A DNA stretch of 64,000 nt from Gautieria morchelliformis (taxonomy: Eukaryota > Basidiomycota > Agaricomycetes > Gomphales > Gomphaceae): the NCBI GenBank assembly GCA_015179125.1, contig WHVA01000183.1, forward strand, positions 1-64,000, written 5' to 3'. The notes below the pieces were generated by a model that was not told the origin of the DNA, made no database searches, and saw only the letters and a program-made list of their open reading frames with translations. Both the position numbers and the translations under genes were made by a program. Below are positions 31,992-42,060 of this stretch, in pieces; the stretch's first letter is position 1; each line of letters begins with the position of its first letter.

Positions 31992-33622
31992 TCAGGACGG
32001 CGACTCTGCTCGAGCTCTTTCAGCTGCTGCTCGAGCTTCAGCTGCTGCCCAGATGCTTTCGGCTAAGACATAGACGTCCTGCGGTGTCTCCGGTTTACCT
32101 ACTGGCCTCTTGCAACTCTTCACAAGATGTGTCCGGAGGGAATATATATTCTTAAACGTAGTTGGCCCACCGTATCTTCCGTATCTTCTGCACCCGAAGG
32201 GGCACGACACCTTCTCCTTCATTGCACCGCGGGGCCCCAAGTCAGCCTGGAACCTGACGTTATAAACGCCAGGTGTGTCATTGCCAGGTGTGCCATTGTC
32301 GGCGGCCTCCGGGGACTCCGGTAGTTGGCTTGGAGTGGGCGAAGAGGGTACGGGACACGGCTGCATCGCCAGGGATCCCGCCACATCCAAATTGGCATTT
32401 GCTGCCGGTGGGATGGCCGTGGTGGTCCACGCCATCCCGTGGTTGTAATCGAAATGTTCAGTTTGGATGGCGGGCCTGCAGCGTGCGTCAGTGTCATATC
32501 TCCATTTGTCAAACATACAGGAAGCCACGTACATGCGCTGCCCACCACCTGTATAGTCGCTACCTCCGCTATCATATGGGGACATTTCCCGATGCGGTGG
32601 TGCACCATTGCTGTATGGTAATTCCTTGCGAAATCTTTGTCCGCTTAAGAACTAAATCAGAGTTGTGCTATTACACAAAAAATCTCTGCCTACCTGTGAA
32701 AGTCCATGTGAGCTGGATCTGATTCAAATGACCGGTATTGCAGTGGAAAAGTGGGCCCAGTCTCTTGACCCCTTATAACCAGGTCAGATCTGTGGAGAAA
32801 TTTCTGCTTCGCACATTGGTGCAGATATCCTGAGCCGCCGGAGAGTGATGCATCGCTCTGGTGTTGCGAAGGATAATCGTGGACCGGCAACGGGTAATAA
32901 AGCCCTTCCTGCCCGCTGAAGAACAGGTTGAGTAATATTCTAGTATCACATGATGGCAATGTGCCTACCCAGGAGCATTCCCAACAGGCTCTTCGTTATT
33001 GACGGGGTCACAAGCATTGAAGTCCTGACGCCCGGCCCCGAACATAATATCTGTATGTGTTGAGCCAGTACTGAATGATGTGTTGTTCTGCGGTGGGGTC
33101 GGGTAGCCATAAACCTGTGGGACATTGCCTACCGGCGGTGGGCAGTGCCGCCATCCATGTTGGCCGCTTGAGAGAACAGTCAATGCTGTTCTAGCGCGAC
33201 ATAGCATGCCTGTATCTACCTGTGATCGGAGCGTGTCTGAGCGGCCAAGTGATAGCCTAGAAATGGTGGGACCTGCGGCACAGACCTGTCTGATGCCGGA
33301 AGCGGGACGTATCTGTGTGTGAGCAAGGTAAGTTATTCTTCAATCTGACCAAACTTCGAGAAACATACTCAGAGCGTTGACCGATGTTGTCGGTCCAACC
33401 TGGGGGGACTGAGGTGTCTACTGCTACGTCCAGTGCGTAGGGCGAGCTAGTCTGAGCATAGTTGCTCGGACCGGCCAACTCGAATGGAGCGGAGGCGGCT
33501 ACCTGGGACGTCGTGGTGATCGGCCATGTCTGGGGATAATTGAGTCCCTCGGTCGTGTCGTAGACTCCCGCGTTGGACGCTGTGGCATCCGAGGCATATG
33601 GCCCGTTTGTGTGGGATGTCAT
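31992..33622 (-). CDS. Host gene: Pro/Ser/Tyr-rich protein with C-terminal zinc-finger-like motif
   Basis: The gene starts at 33622 (MTSHTNGPYASDATASNAGV). Exon 1 is low-complexity and ends at GTATGT (about 33370). The next exon continues VPLPASDRSVPQVPPFLGYH after a ..CACAG acceptor. Further exons carry VYGYPTPPQNNTSFSTGST (about 33110), GLYYPLPVHDYPSQHQSDAS (about 32900) and NGAPPHREMSPYDSGGSDYT (32610-32550). The last exon ends in VSCPFGCRRYGRYGG and SLRTHLVKSC, a Cys-x3-Cys..His-x4-Cys finger-like motif, then an Ala/Glu-rich helix and a stop at 31992. Introns are 50-60 bp. No transposon features surround it. It may be a transcription factor, but the family is not recognised. Confidence 0.6.
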
Positions 33623-34485
33623 GGAGTACGTTGCGGAGGGGAAACGAACGCTTCTCCTTTATATCTTGGGTCATTCCCCAGATGTCACCTTGAGGCCGAT
33701 CCGATCGTGTCAAAAGCGTTGATACCCGGCAACTCACAGATCAGCTGACAAGGTAAGCGGCTGGGTTTCAAATACGATGGCTATGATCTCATCAATCCAA
33801 ATTTGAATGTAAATGATAGAAAGGAAGAAGGAAGGGACACCGGATCCACTCCTATTTGGAGAAATTACGCCCATCTTACCATACTATCGATTGTGTTATA
33901 CCTGGCAATGTGCGAATTCAGTACAAGTCGTTGACCATTCGACCAAGTTCAGATCGATTCTGTCCAGTCGCAATTACAATAATTGTGTCTGATACTAACC
34001 ACGAGGCGTAAGCACTCGCTTCTAGCCCAGAATATCTAGAAACAATGCTTTGAACAATCACAGAAGCCCGAGAATATCCGGCTACCGTAGCATTACGACC
34101 ATTTGCTCACGTCACGGATCCCATTTTGGCCTGTCGTCACTCTGAGCGACAGTCCAGGCGTCAAGCATCAAGCTACCCATTGATCCATTGCTCCTACGAA
34201 ACCGGCCAGAGCCAAAAGAAGTGATGTACATCAAAAAGCTCGTGAAAGTCTTCGCGTTGAGGCGTGGTGAGCGAGAAGTAGTCGGCGAGTGCATCTATCA
34301 TCGAGCTCGGGAGTGGGATCACTGGGATGATGTAAAGGAAGTGAGTCGGAGCTCAAAGATTTAGCGACAGACTGAGAAGACCGAGTTCTTAAGAGGTATT
34401 GCACTCGTTGTAACCAGTCTGAATCAACCTTCGATAGGTGGGTGCTAAGAGTCTCGAAATTATATACATGAAATATGTCTGATCT
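33623..34485. other. Upstream region of the host gene, no further gene seen
   Basis: Likely promoter of the minus-strand gene. A short minus frame at 34112-34294 is not convincing. I see no repeats here. Confidence 0.4.
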
Positions 34486-34710
34486 TGGAAAGTCTTAAAT
34501 CCCCACCCCGACGCGACGCTTCGGACTCCGACGCACACGCTCGCGTAAGTTCTCCACATCGCAATGAGGTTTATGTATAAAGAAAAACATGATATAATGG
34601 CAATAAAATGCGTCAGAAACATTCTGAAAGATTAAAACATGTTACATTTATTGTAACTATACGTGTCTCAGATCTGAATATATAATGTTTATAGAGTATG
34701 TTGTGATATA

Positions 34711-34790
34711 AAGTCGGCTTAATGCAGTGGTTAAGTCTTTAACTGTGTGAGGCTGGGTGTAGGTTCGAGCCCTGGTCAGTGCAAATGTTT
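34711..34790 (+). repeat. tRNA-derived SINE-like segment
   Basis: GCAGTGGTTAAGTC (34724-34737) resembles the A box of Leu/Ser tRNAs. GGTTCGAGCC (34762-34771) is a good B box, at the usual distance. The T-arm can fold (GTAGG/CCTGG), but no 7-bp acceptor stem pairs across the ends. It is therefore a tRNA-derived element rather than a working tRNA gene. Confidence 0.45.
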
Positions 34791-34917
34791 TCTCGGCACT
34801 TGCATTTATTTTTGTAAATGGTTCAGTGGCCCTATTGGCTTTTTCTCTACTTTCTTTCTATAACTCAATGTGGCATTTTAATTGTTGGTCATGAAATTCA
34901 CGATACACATATACTAT

Positions 34918-35032
34918 TTTGGATGCACGAACGAGGCTTTAGCGTGCTGACCTGAACCGACCCGGTTCGGGGGACCCCCCGAGCGTAGCGAGGGAGGGTC
35001 GGGTCGGTGAATGGTCGGTCCTCTTCGTGCGC
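34918..35032. repeat. GC-rich hairpin element
   Basis: The ends GCACGAACGAGG and CCTCTTCGTGC are inverted repeats. Inside, GAACCGACCCGGTTC and CGAGCGTAGCGAGG are further palindromes. The unit would fold into a cruciform. Confidence 0.5.
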
Positions 35033-35494
35033 CCGGGAGAAACAGTAAAATTTACGCTGAACAATTTTTTAATCTCTTAATTGGTATGTTTCTAATTACT
35101 CATGTACACGAAGCCTTGTGGGTGGTGAGGGGTGTGTCGGAGTTTGAAGCGTCGGGGTGGGGATTTAAGGTCACCCTCTGATCTTATATGTTTTTCTAAT
35201 TCTATCTTTAGTCGGTCGGAGTCTGTAAGGGCTCGGCGTTAGTAAGCTAGCCCGGGTCCTTACACTCGCCCTCCTTCGCTACAAGGTACACGGCCAGAGA
35301 TATCTAACCCCGCCGCCCGCACGGATGCCGATTGATGGTGACATACACATTCGCTCTAACCCAACCACATGTTCATTGTAGTGCCGCTCGGTTCATATAT
35401 ATATGCCACGGCCATACAACTCACCATGGCCGTGCGATCACGCCATCAGCACTGCCGTGACTGCGTCATGTCTGAGGGAGATTACAGGTAGTGT

Positions 35495-35725
35495 CTGGTA
35501 GCACACATGATAGCATACAGGGTGGCATACAGGGTAGTGCATGAGGTAGCCCACAGGGTACATTATAGGGTAGCATACAGGGTAGCTCATGGGGTAGTGT
35601 ACCACATAGCCGACAGGGTAGTGTATGGGGTAGCGCACATGCTAGCGTACAGGGTAGCGTATGGGGTAGCATGGTAGTGTATGGGGTAGCCCACAGGGTA
35701 CATTATAGGGTAGTATACAGGGTAG
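35495..35725. repeat. 12-bp satellite, inverted left arm
   Basis: Units such as GGTAGCATACAG repeat with variation. The block is the reverse complement of 37110-37280, including the distinctive GGGTACATTATAGGGTAG. The main array is therefore bounded by inverted arms. Confidence 0.85.
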
Positions 35726-35845
35726 CTAAGGGCTTAACGCCCGATGGGCTTTCGGGAGCGGAGGTCTCCTGGATGGTGAGGGGTCTGTTGACTCAGCAGA
35801 GCGAGCAACTTGAATGGAGCAACCATTTGCTTCAGGGTGTGTGCT
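35726..35845 (+). pseudogene. Fragment of the antisense Zn2Cys6 gene between satellite blocks
   Basis: The reading frame gives LLTQQSEQLEWSNHLLQGV, which corresponds to LLAQQNMLFKRMHDTLQGI of the copy at 23292-24665 (exon 2, after the zinc cluster). The frame is continuous with satellite translation on both sides. The satellite therefore seems to have grown inside or next to this gene. Confidence 0.55.
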
Positions 35846-37283
35846 ACCACGTACACTACCAGGTACGCTACCACATATGCTACCAGGTACCTACCACTGC
35901 TACCACCTGCACTACCAGGTACGCTACCACCGCTACCATGTGCACTACCACGTACACTACCATGTATGCTACCACGTACACTACCATGTACCCTACCAAG
36001 TATGCTACCACGTACACTACCACATACCCTACCAGGTACGCTACCACGTATGCTACCATGTACGCTACCACGTACACTACCAGGCACGCTACCATGTGTG
36101 CTACCACGTACACTACCACGTACACTACCACATATGCTACCACCGCTACCACATACACTACCACATACACTACCACATACACTACCAGGTATGCTACCAC
36201 GTACACTACCACGTACACTACCACATACGCTACCACCGCTACCAAGTGCACTACCATGTACACTACCACCGCTACCACGTGCGCTACCATGTACACTACC
36301 AGGTACACTACCACGTACGCTACCACATATGCTACCACATTCTTACAACCATGTCACTTGACCAACAACCACATCACTTGACCATACACTACCCTGTGGG
36401 CTACCTTGTATGCTACCCCATACACTACCCCATATGCTACCCTGTACACTACCTGGTACACCACCCCATATGCTACCCCGTACGCTACCCTGTATGCTAC
36501 CCTGTATGCTACCCTATGCGCTACCCTGTACGCTACCATGTGCACTACCCCATACACTACCCTGTGTGCCACCCTGTGCACTACCCCATACACTACCCCA
36601 TATGCTACCCTGTACACTACGTGGTACACCACCCCATATGCTACCCCGTACGCTACCCTGTATGCTACCCTGTACGCTACCCTATGCGCTACCCTGTACG
36701 CTACCATGTGCACTACCCCATACACTACCCTGTGTGCCACCCTGTGCACTACCCCATACACTACCCCATATGCTACCCTGTACACTACCTGGTACACCAC
36801 CCCATATGCTACCCCGTACGCTACCCTGTATGCTACCCTGTACGCTACCCTATGCGCTACCCTGTACGCTACCATGTGCACTACCCCATACACTACCCTG
36901 TGTGCCACCCTGTGCACTACCCCATACACTACCCCATATGCTACCCTGTACACTACCTGGTACACCACCCCATATGCTACCCCGTACGCTACCCTGTATG
37001 CTACCCTGTACGCTACCCTATGCGCTACCCTGTACGCTACCATGTGCACTACCCCATACACTACCCTGTGTGCCACCCTGTGCACTACCTTTTATGCTAC
37101 CCCCTATGCGGTACACTATCCTGTGAGCTACCCTGTATGCTACCCTATAATGTACCCTGTGGGCTACCCCATACACTACCATGCTACCCCATACGCTACC
37201 CTGTACGCTACCATGTGCGCTACCCCATACACTACCCTGTCAGCTACACGGTACGCTACCCCATGAGCTACCCTGTAGGCTAT
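35846..37283. repeat. 12-bp satellite with 168-bp higher-order repeat
   Basis: The base unit is CTACCCTGTATG-like (variants CTACCACGTACA at 35850-36340). From about 36421 to 37090 units are arranged in a higher-order repeat of 168 bp = 14 x 12: the phrase TATGCTACCCTGTACACTAC recurs at 36433, 36601, 36769 and 36937, exactly 168 apart. Because 12 is a multiple of 3 and most frames lack stops, very long frames appear on both strands (up to 553 codons, Tyr-Pro-Val-Cys-type repeats). I do not call these genes. A non-repeat phrase with TTACAACCATGTCACTTGAC interrupts at 36336-36385. Confidence 0.95.
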
Positions 37284-37284
37284 C

Positions 37285-37734
37285 TGTTAAGGTTGTGTTC
37301 GTACCGCAGTTTGGCTATACTAGGCCGAAACTTGGGTTTCGGGTCAGAAGGCTTGGCTTCAACCTCTTGGGTTGCGCCCACTCTATGCTCCGCCCGAATT
37401 TCGGGATCGGTCTCAGCTATAAGCCGAGATACGGGTTCCGATAGCAAGCAAAGGGTCTTAAGTACAATAAGCTAATTTGATATCTGAACTGAGGAGCTAC
37501 TGTACATGGACTGGAGGTCTATATAGTAAAGTAGCATGCAGGGTCGCGAAGAGAACATGATCGGATCAACGGTCAGGGGAAACAAGGGGCAGACAAATGG
37601 GGAACTAGTTAATAAGGGAATCAGGGATGATGGGAAGTGCAAAGGGAAACCTGAAGGAAGCTGAGATATACCCGAGGTTCCCGAATGAGAGCCGAAGCCA
37701 AGCTTCGGTCCGGATCCGGGAACGGGTCGTAACA
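37285..37734 (-). repeat. LTR-C copy 2
   Basis: 450 bp; on the minus strand TGTTACGACCCGTTCCCGGA to ..CCTTAACA. The same polypurine block as in copy 1 (GGCCATAAGGGGGAGGTAC) precedes it on the minus strand (37735-37753). It abuts the satellite directly. Confidence 0.8.
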
Positions 37735-37868
37735 GTACCTCCCCCTTATGGCCGAACCCATGAGGCCATCAGCGAGATCCTGGAAATCGCCAAGTCGGGG
37801 TAGTTACATAAGCTTTGTTTCACATTCTGCTTCTTGTCTTCTCCCATCATCATCAATTTCACGGATCA

Positions 37869-38715
37869 ATGTCAGAGACACATGAAATCCCTATCGAGGT
37901 CGACGAGGTGGATGAAGTCGATGCGGAGCTCGCACGGGCTGAGCGCGAAGCGGCAGGGGGGATGAGGGAATTGCAGGACAAGTGGAAACTTGCGCTGGAG
38001 CGCAAGGCTGCAGTAGAGAAGAAATGGTGGGAGGGTGCTGAAAAAGCCGAAGCGGAACAGAAGGCACAGGCTGAAGCCGCGCGGATTGCCAAAGCGGCAT
38101 GAAAAGCCGAGGAGGCTCGGGAGGAAGAGAGGCGGGTTTTGAAGGCGAAAGCCGACGAAGCTCGGAAACCAAAAGGGCCAGTTTTCGAACGTGAGCGCCA
38201 GCGACTGATCGAAATGTTGGTAGCTGAAACAATTTGACAAGCCGATGTGGATCAGAATATCCACATTCCGTCGCCCGAGCCGTTCACATTGGATTCAGCC
38301 ACCGTGCAAGCGCGGATTCTTTCTATGAAGCACCCAGCCGAGAGGAATGCGGCAAAGGGAAAGCCGAAAGCCTCGGGCTCTCGGAAACGGAAAATGACCG
38401 AGGAATCAGACGAGTCTGATGAAGAGGTGAGTCCTTGGGTTGGGGTGGTTCTGTTATTTTTTGACTTATGTTTTTTAGCGTGAACCTTGTGACGCATGCA
38501 GGCATCGCCAGACCCGGTGCCTACGGGGAAAAAAGACCATGTGTCAGCAGTGCGTGGACCAGAAGGTCCGGTGCACCTTCCTGGATGGGAAGCGGAAGCG
38601 GAAGGATGAGGACGTGACCGAGGGACCGGGGCCGAAGAAGGCCAAGGTGTCACCAGTCAAACTGTCGGGAACCATTCCGAAGGTGGACATCCGTGCGGGC
38701 CCATCAGGGGCCGAT
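37869..38715 (+). pseudogene. Antisense coiled-coil plus Zn2Cys6 gene, copy 2, truncated
   Basis: This has the same leader and layout as copy 1. Exon 1 starts MSETHEIPIEVDEVDEVDAE (37869), continues with a coiled coil and has TGA stops at 38100 and 38235. It then reads QNIHIPSPEPFTLDSATVQA (compare IPSPELVVVDSAAMKSR in copy 1) and KRKMTEESDESDEE. A 52-bp intron GTGAGT..TTTTAG (38427-38478) sits, in phase 0, exactly where copy 1 has its intron. Exon 2 opens with EPCDAC and a complete six-cysteine cluster, C-x2-C-x6-C-x7-C-x2-C-x6-C (38485-38580), then GKRKRKDEDVTEGPGPKKAK. After GPSGADH (38715) 12-bp satellite replaces the rest. The Gal4-type spacing is intact here. Confidence 0.8.
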
Positions 38716-38830
38716 CATGCACTACCCTATGTGCTACCCTGTGCTGTGCTACCACATACACTATCCTCTATGCTACCATGTACGCTACCATGTATGCTAC
38801 CACGTTGTTACAACCACGTCGCTTGACCAA
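38712..38830. repeat. 12-bp satellite inside the antisense gene, with TTACAACCACGTCGCTTGAC end
   Basis: About eight CTACCATGTACG-like units follow the gene directly and in frame. The block ends in TTACAACCACGTCGCTTGAC, also found inside the main array near 36345. The shared edge suggests that the unit and its flank moved together. Confidence 0.7.
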
Positions 38831-39109
38831 CTACGCCGCTTCTGCACCACCTCCGACTTGGTTCCGCAACATCCTCCACACTTGACCCTCGTTATAGGCC
38901 TCACATTGCATTCCATTCTTAGGCCTTGGATTATTCATTCTATTCCTATCATACTAAAATTCATGGATGTCTGGATGTGGCTGAAGGCCCTCGTGCCCTG
39001 AGTCAAAAGGGTCATGTCACCCCTCAGGTCGAGACTCCTCAACCTATTTGGCTTGACTGACCAGTGGTTGAGCTTCGTCGATGCTAGGGAGGGTCTGACG
39101 CTGCAGACC
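38831..39109. other. Spacer without recognised gene
   Basis: Unassigned sequence between two satellite blocks. It carries GTCTGACGCTGCAGACCCC near 39092. No gene was recognised. Confidence 0.3.
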
Positions 39110-39245
39110 CCACATGGTAGCATACTGGCTAGCATACAGGGTAGTGCACAGGGTAGTGTACAGGGTAGCATAGGGGGTAGCATATGGGGTAGCATACAGG
39201 GTAGCCTACAGGTTACATTGTAGTGTAGTGTACAGGGTAGCCTGC
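39110..39245. repeat. 12-bp satellite, reverse orientation
   Basis: Units GGTAGCATACAG and relatives, about eleven copies, ending GTAGCCTGCAG. Confidence 0.8.
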
Positions 39246-39499
39246 AGTAATTTTCAGAAAGGTAGTTGAAGTTCTTCACGACAATGGGGTGATTGCCAAA
39301 AGTGCAAGCTATGAGTAGCCCTGCCATCAGTACGGACACACCTAAGGCAAAGCCCAAGCATATGGTAACTTGGACAGGCCCTAGATAAATTATCAGTTAT
39401 GAGATATTTGCTGTAATCAACTTCACACAAGATGCACTAAATCCAAGTGACCTAGCGGACTTGAAGAAGCTAGTCCAAGTAGAAATGAGATACTGCTTG

Positions 39500-40340
39500 T
39501 ACCTATTACAGTTCACTTGTCAGAATTACGAATAAGGTCAGAGCACATGGTACGCCACTGAGGTGACATGGTTTTTCCAGGAAGACATGTGGCAGTGGTT
39601 GAAAGCTGAAGAACCTCAGCCAAGTGATTTCCTCCCAGCTTACCCTCATCCATGGCAATGACAACCCAATGAGTTTCTGGACAACAGAGACGCGCATGCT
39701 GATGAGTGGGAACCCGAACCATCCCAATACTATGAATGGGACAAAGAGGTGGAAGATCACATGACCGCCTACAGATCCAGTGTGATCAGAATCGTGCTGA
39801 AGGACGAAACTGCCACAAAAGTCATGGCCACATGCACGTCGGCCACAGCAGACAAAGCGGCTTAACTGGTGTATCACCATCAAAGCAAGCACCAGACGTG
39901 GCCAATGCAGCCACGAAACAAAAACCGTACCCTCTTTGGGTACTGGGAAACAAACAGTGTGAAGGCCCACTGCCTGCTTGATAGTGGGAGCAAAGGGGTG
40001 CTGCTATCCCCCAAGTTCACATGTGCCACAGGGATGAAAACATTCATCCTGGACCAGCCAATTGTGCTGCAGTTAGCCTGCATGGGCAGTCACTCCACAA
40101 TCAACTATGGAATGAACACAACCATTAAATTTGGTTGTGAAACTTACGACGAGTATTTTGATATAGCCAACATCAAATATTATGACATGATCTTGGGGAT
40201 GCCATTCCTAAGGAGATTCAGCATCACCTTGGACTTCTCAATTCCAGGGACAATCTGCGTAGGGAATGATATCATCCCCACCAGCAAGGTATCGTTCAAT
40301 GCTAAGAAGCACCAAGCAAAGGCAAGGAACCGAGGGTAAA
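39500..40340 (+). pseudogene. Gypsy (family G2) gag tail and protease
   Basis: The gag tail reads EPSQYYEWDKEVEDHMTAYR (compare 22580-22640). A protease frame follows with VKAHCLLDSGSKGVLLSPKF, the DSG active site, and YYDMILGMPFLRRFSITLDF, the ILG-x-x-FL signature. The gag stop and protease start are separated by an in-frame stop at 39862. The pol continues only as the short integrase piece at 40540. Confidence 0.75.
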
Positions 40341-40539
40341 CAGAATCACCTTGGAACCGAAGCCTGACCTGGCTCATTGAAGCCAGGAGGAGGAGTCACA
40401 TAACGACTCATCCTCGAACTCTCCCTACACTCGTAGGGAGAGGCACTCCCACCTGACAATGAAAGCGATGGGAAAGAAGAAGGTGGCCCCACGTGCCGCA
40501 GGACCTAACAGATGCACACAGTGCCTAATGGCATCACCA

Positions 40540-40819
40540 CATTCCAGAATCCCACTGGGACACCATCAGTGTCAACTTCATTGTTGAACTCCCGGAGTCT
40601 CACGGCTACGATGCAATCATGACCATCATGGACTTGGTAAGCAAGGTGTCCCACTTCATTCCGATCTCGGAGTGGCCCGCCTGTTCCTTGCACATGTCTG
40701 GAAGTTGCATGGGCTCCCAAAGCAAGTCGTTTCTGACAGAGGTCTGCAGTTTGTTGTGGAACTGACACAGGAGCTCTACTGCCTGCTCGGAATAAAGCTG
40801 GCTGCCACCACAGCATACC
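40540..40819 (+). pseudogene. Gypsy integrase core fragment
   Basis: The sequence gives [38 protein letters not shown], then in another frame LFLAHVWKLHGLPKQVVSDR and GLQFVVELTQELYCLLGIKL. The first catalytic Asp of the family is Asn here (VNFI). At ATTAY the frame is cut by the 210-bp repeat. Confidence 0.75.
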
Positions 40820-41027
40820 TGTTGGGTGAATTTATGCTCCTGCACCAAAATCAAGCATAATATATTCGATTTATTGTATGGTGTTTCAATCTCTTCTCAC
40901 ATTGTTCTTGTACCATGCATTTACTCCTCTGATTATTTTCGAAAATTTCCAGTCACTCCCTATCTTTCCATTTCATTTTGTTATCTCTATTTTCACAAGC
41001 GGCTGCACCCAGCGGAGTTTGAAATGA
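40820..41027 (+). repeat. 210-bp interspersed repeat, copy 2
   Basis: Nearly the same as 9304-9513, from TGTTGGGTGAATTTATGCTC to CACCCAGCGGAGTTTGAAAT. It is inserted in integrase sequence. Confidence 0.65.
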
Positions 41028-41059
41028 CTTCGACGCGTGAGCTCTTGGGCGCTAAAGGG

Positions 41060-41290
41060 CTGGGGTAGCACACAGAATATGTTATAGGTAGCATACAGAG
41101 TAGCTCACAGCGTAGCGTACCCCATAGCAGTGTATGGTGTAGCAAACAAGGTAGTGTACAGGGTAGCATATGGGGTAGCCCACAGGGTACCTTACAGGGT
41201 TGCGTACAGGGTTGCTTACAGGATAGCATACAGGGTAGGGCACAGGGTAGTGTACTGGTTAACATACAGGGTAGCATCCATGGTATTGTA
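41060..41290. repeat. 12-bp satellite, reverse orientation, diverged
   Basis: Units such as GGTAGCATACAG with many changes. The order resembles the inverted arms of the main array (GGTAGCCCACAGGGTAC). Confidence 0.75.
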
Positions 41291-42060
41291 CTGGGTGGTG
41301 CAAAGCACCGAGGAGGTGCGGGCACCAACACCGCAGTGGAGTACAGACTGCACAGGAGCATCGGACGTTGCGGAATGACGACAGAACACCATTCCAAGCA
41401 CATATGCTCAATCAGCTGCCCCATACAGAGACAGTGGCCCAATCACCAAGAGTAGCATTTACGCTACGCAAGAGAAACTTAATTTATATTTTCTATTGAG
41501 CTCCATGACACGACCAGCTGATTACCATGTAGACAGGAACTTTGTATAGTAGGTACAAGACACTATTCCAAAGCCTAACACCTCTGTCATTATCCCCATC
41601 TTTATGGGTACACATAGTCACCCCTTTAGTTACACATAGTTTTTTGACCCATTTACCCATTATCCTGAACACTGGTAGTTATCACTATTATAGTATAAGT
41701 AGCTACCACAAATGTACGAACCGATTATCCAGAACTTACTGTTTCACTCCCTGAAGTATCTGTAGTTTTGTTTGATAGCTACAGAACTTAAATCTCAATA
41801 GTTTTCTCCAATTCTTCATTGGGAGTCTACTATTATTGTCTACTCTAATCTATCTCCAAAGCGAAGACTTTTGAGACAGCTGTCCTCTAGATCGAGACCA
41901 TTTCTCCATTGATGCGGTCACGTGACCACCATCCATCAGTGCCGGACGCGCCTCGGAGAGCTTAGTCAGCACATAGCGAAAGGGCAGATATAGCGGTCCC
42001 AGCCGCTTGGGGGCAGTCTGGGTAGCCAAGGTGTAATTAGCTGAGCCAAGAAACCCCCTA
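41291..42060. other. No gene recognised
   Basis: Unassigned sequence with a few short frames. No repeat family was identified. Confidence 0.3.

Larger units (their letters stand above)
34486..35190. repeat. Inverted-repeat-bounded block (possible DNA element)
   Basis: The arm at about 34480-34530 (TCTTAAATCCCCACCCCGAC) has its reverse complement at about 35129-35175 (GTCGGGGTGGGGATTTAAGG). TGATCTT/AAGATCA continue the match outward. The block holds the SINE-like piece and the hairpin listed below. It has no coding capacity. It may be a non-autonomous transposon with subterminal repeats. Confidence 0.5.

Noticed and set aside
34711-34790. A functional tRNA gene
   Set aside because: A- and B-box-like motifs are present but the acceptor stem does not pair, so a tRNA-derived SINE-like piece is more likely.
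34960-35000. CGAGCGTAGCGAGG as a sign of bacterial DNA
   Set aside because: It is part of a local GC-rich palindrome. Surrounding sequence is AT-rich fungal DNA with no bacterial genes.
36400-37270. CRISPR array
   Set aside because: Units are contiguous 12-mers in a 168-bp higher-order repeat without unique spacers, and the genome is eukaryotic.
35671-37475. Very long reading frames (up to 553 codons) on both strands
   Set aside because: They are translations of a 12-bp satellite whose unit length is a multiple of three. Frames open in five of six directions are a repeat artefact.
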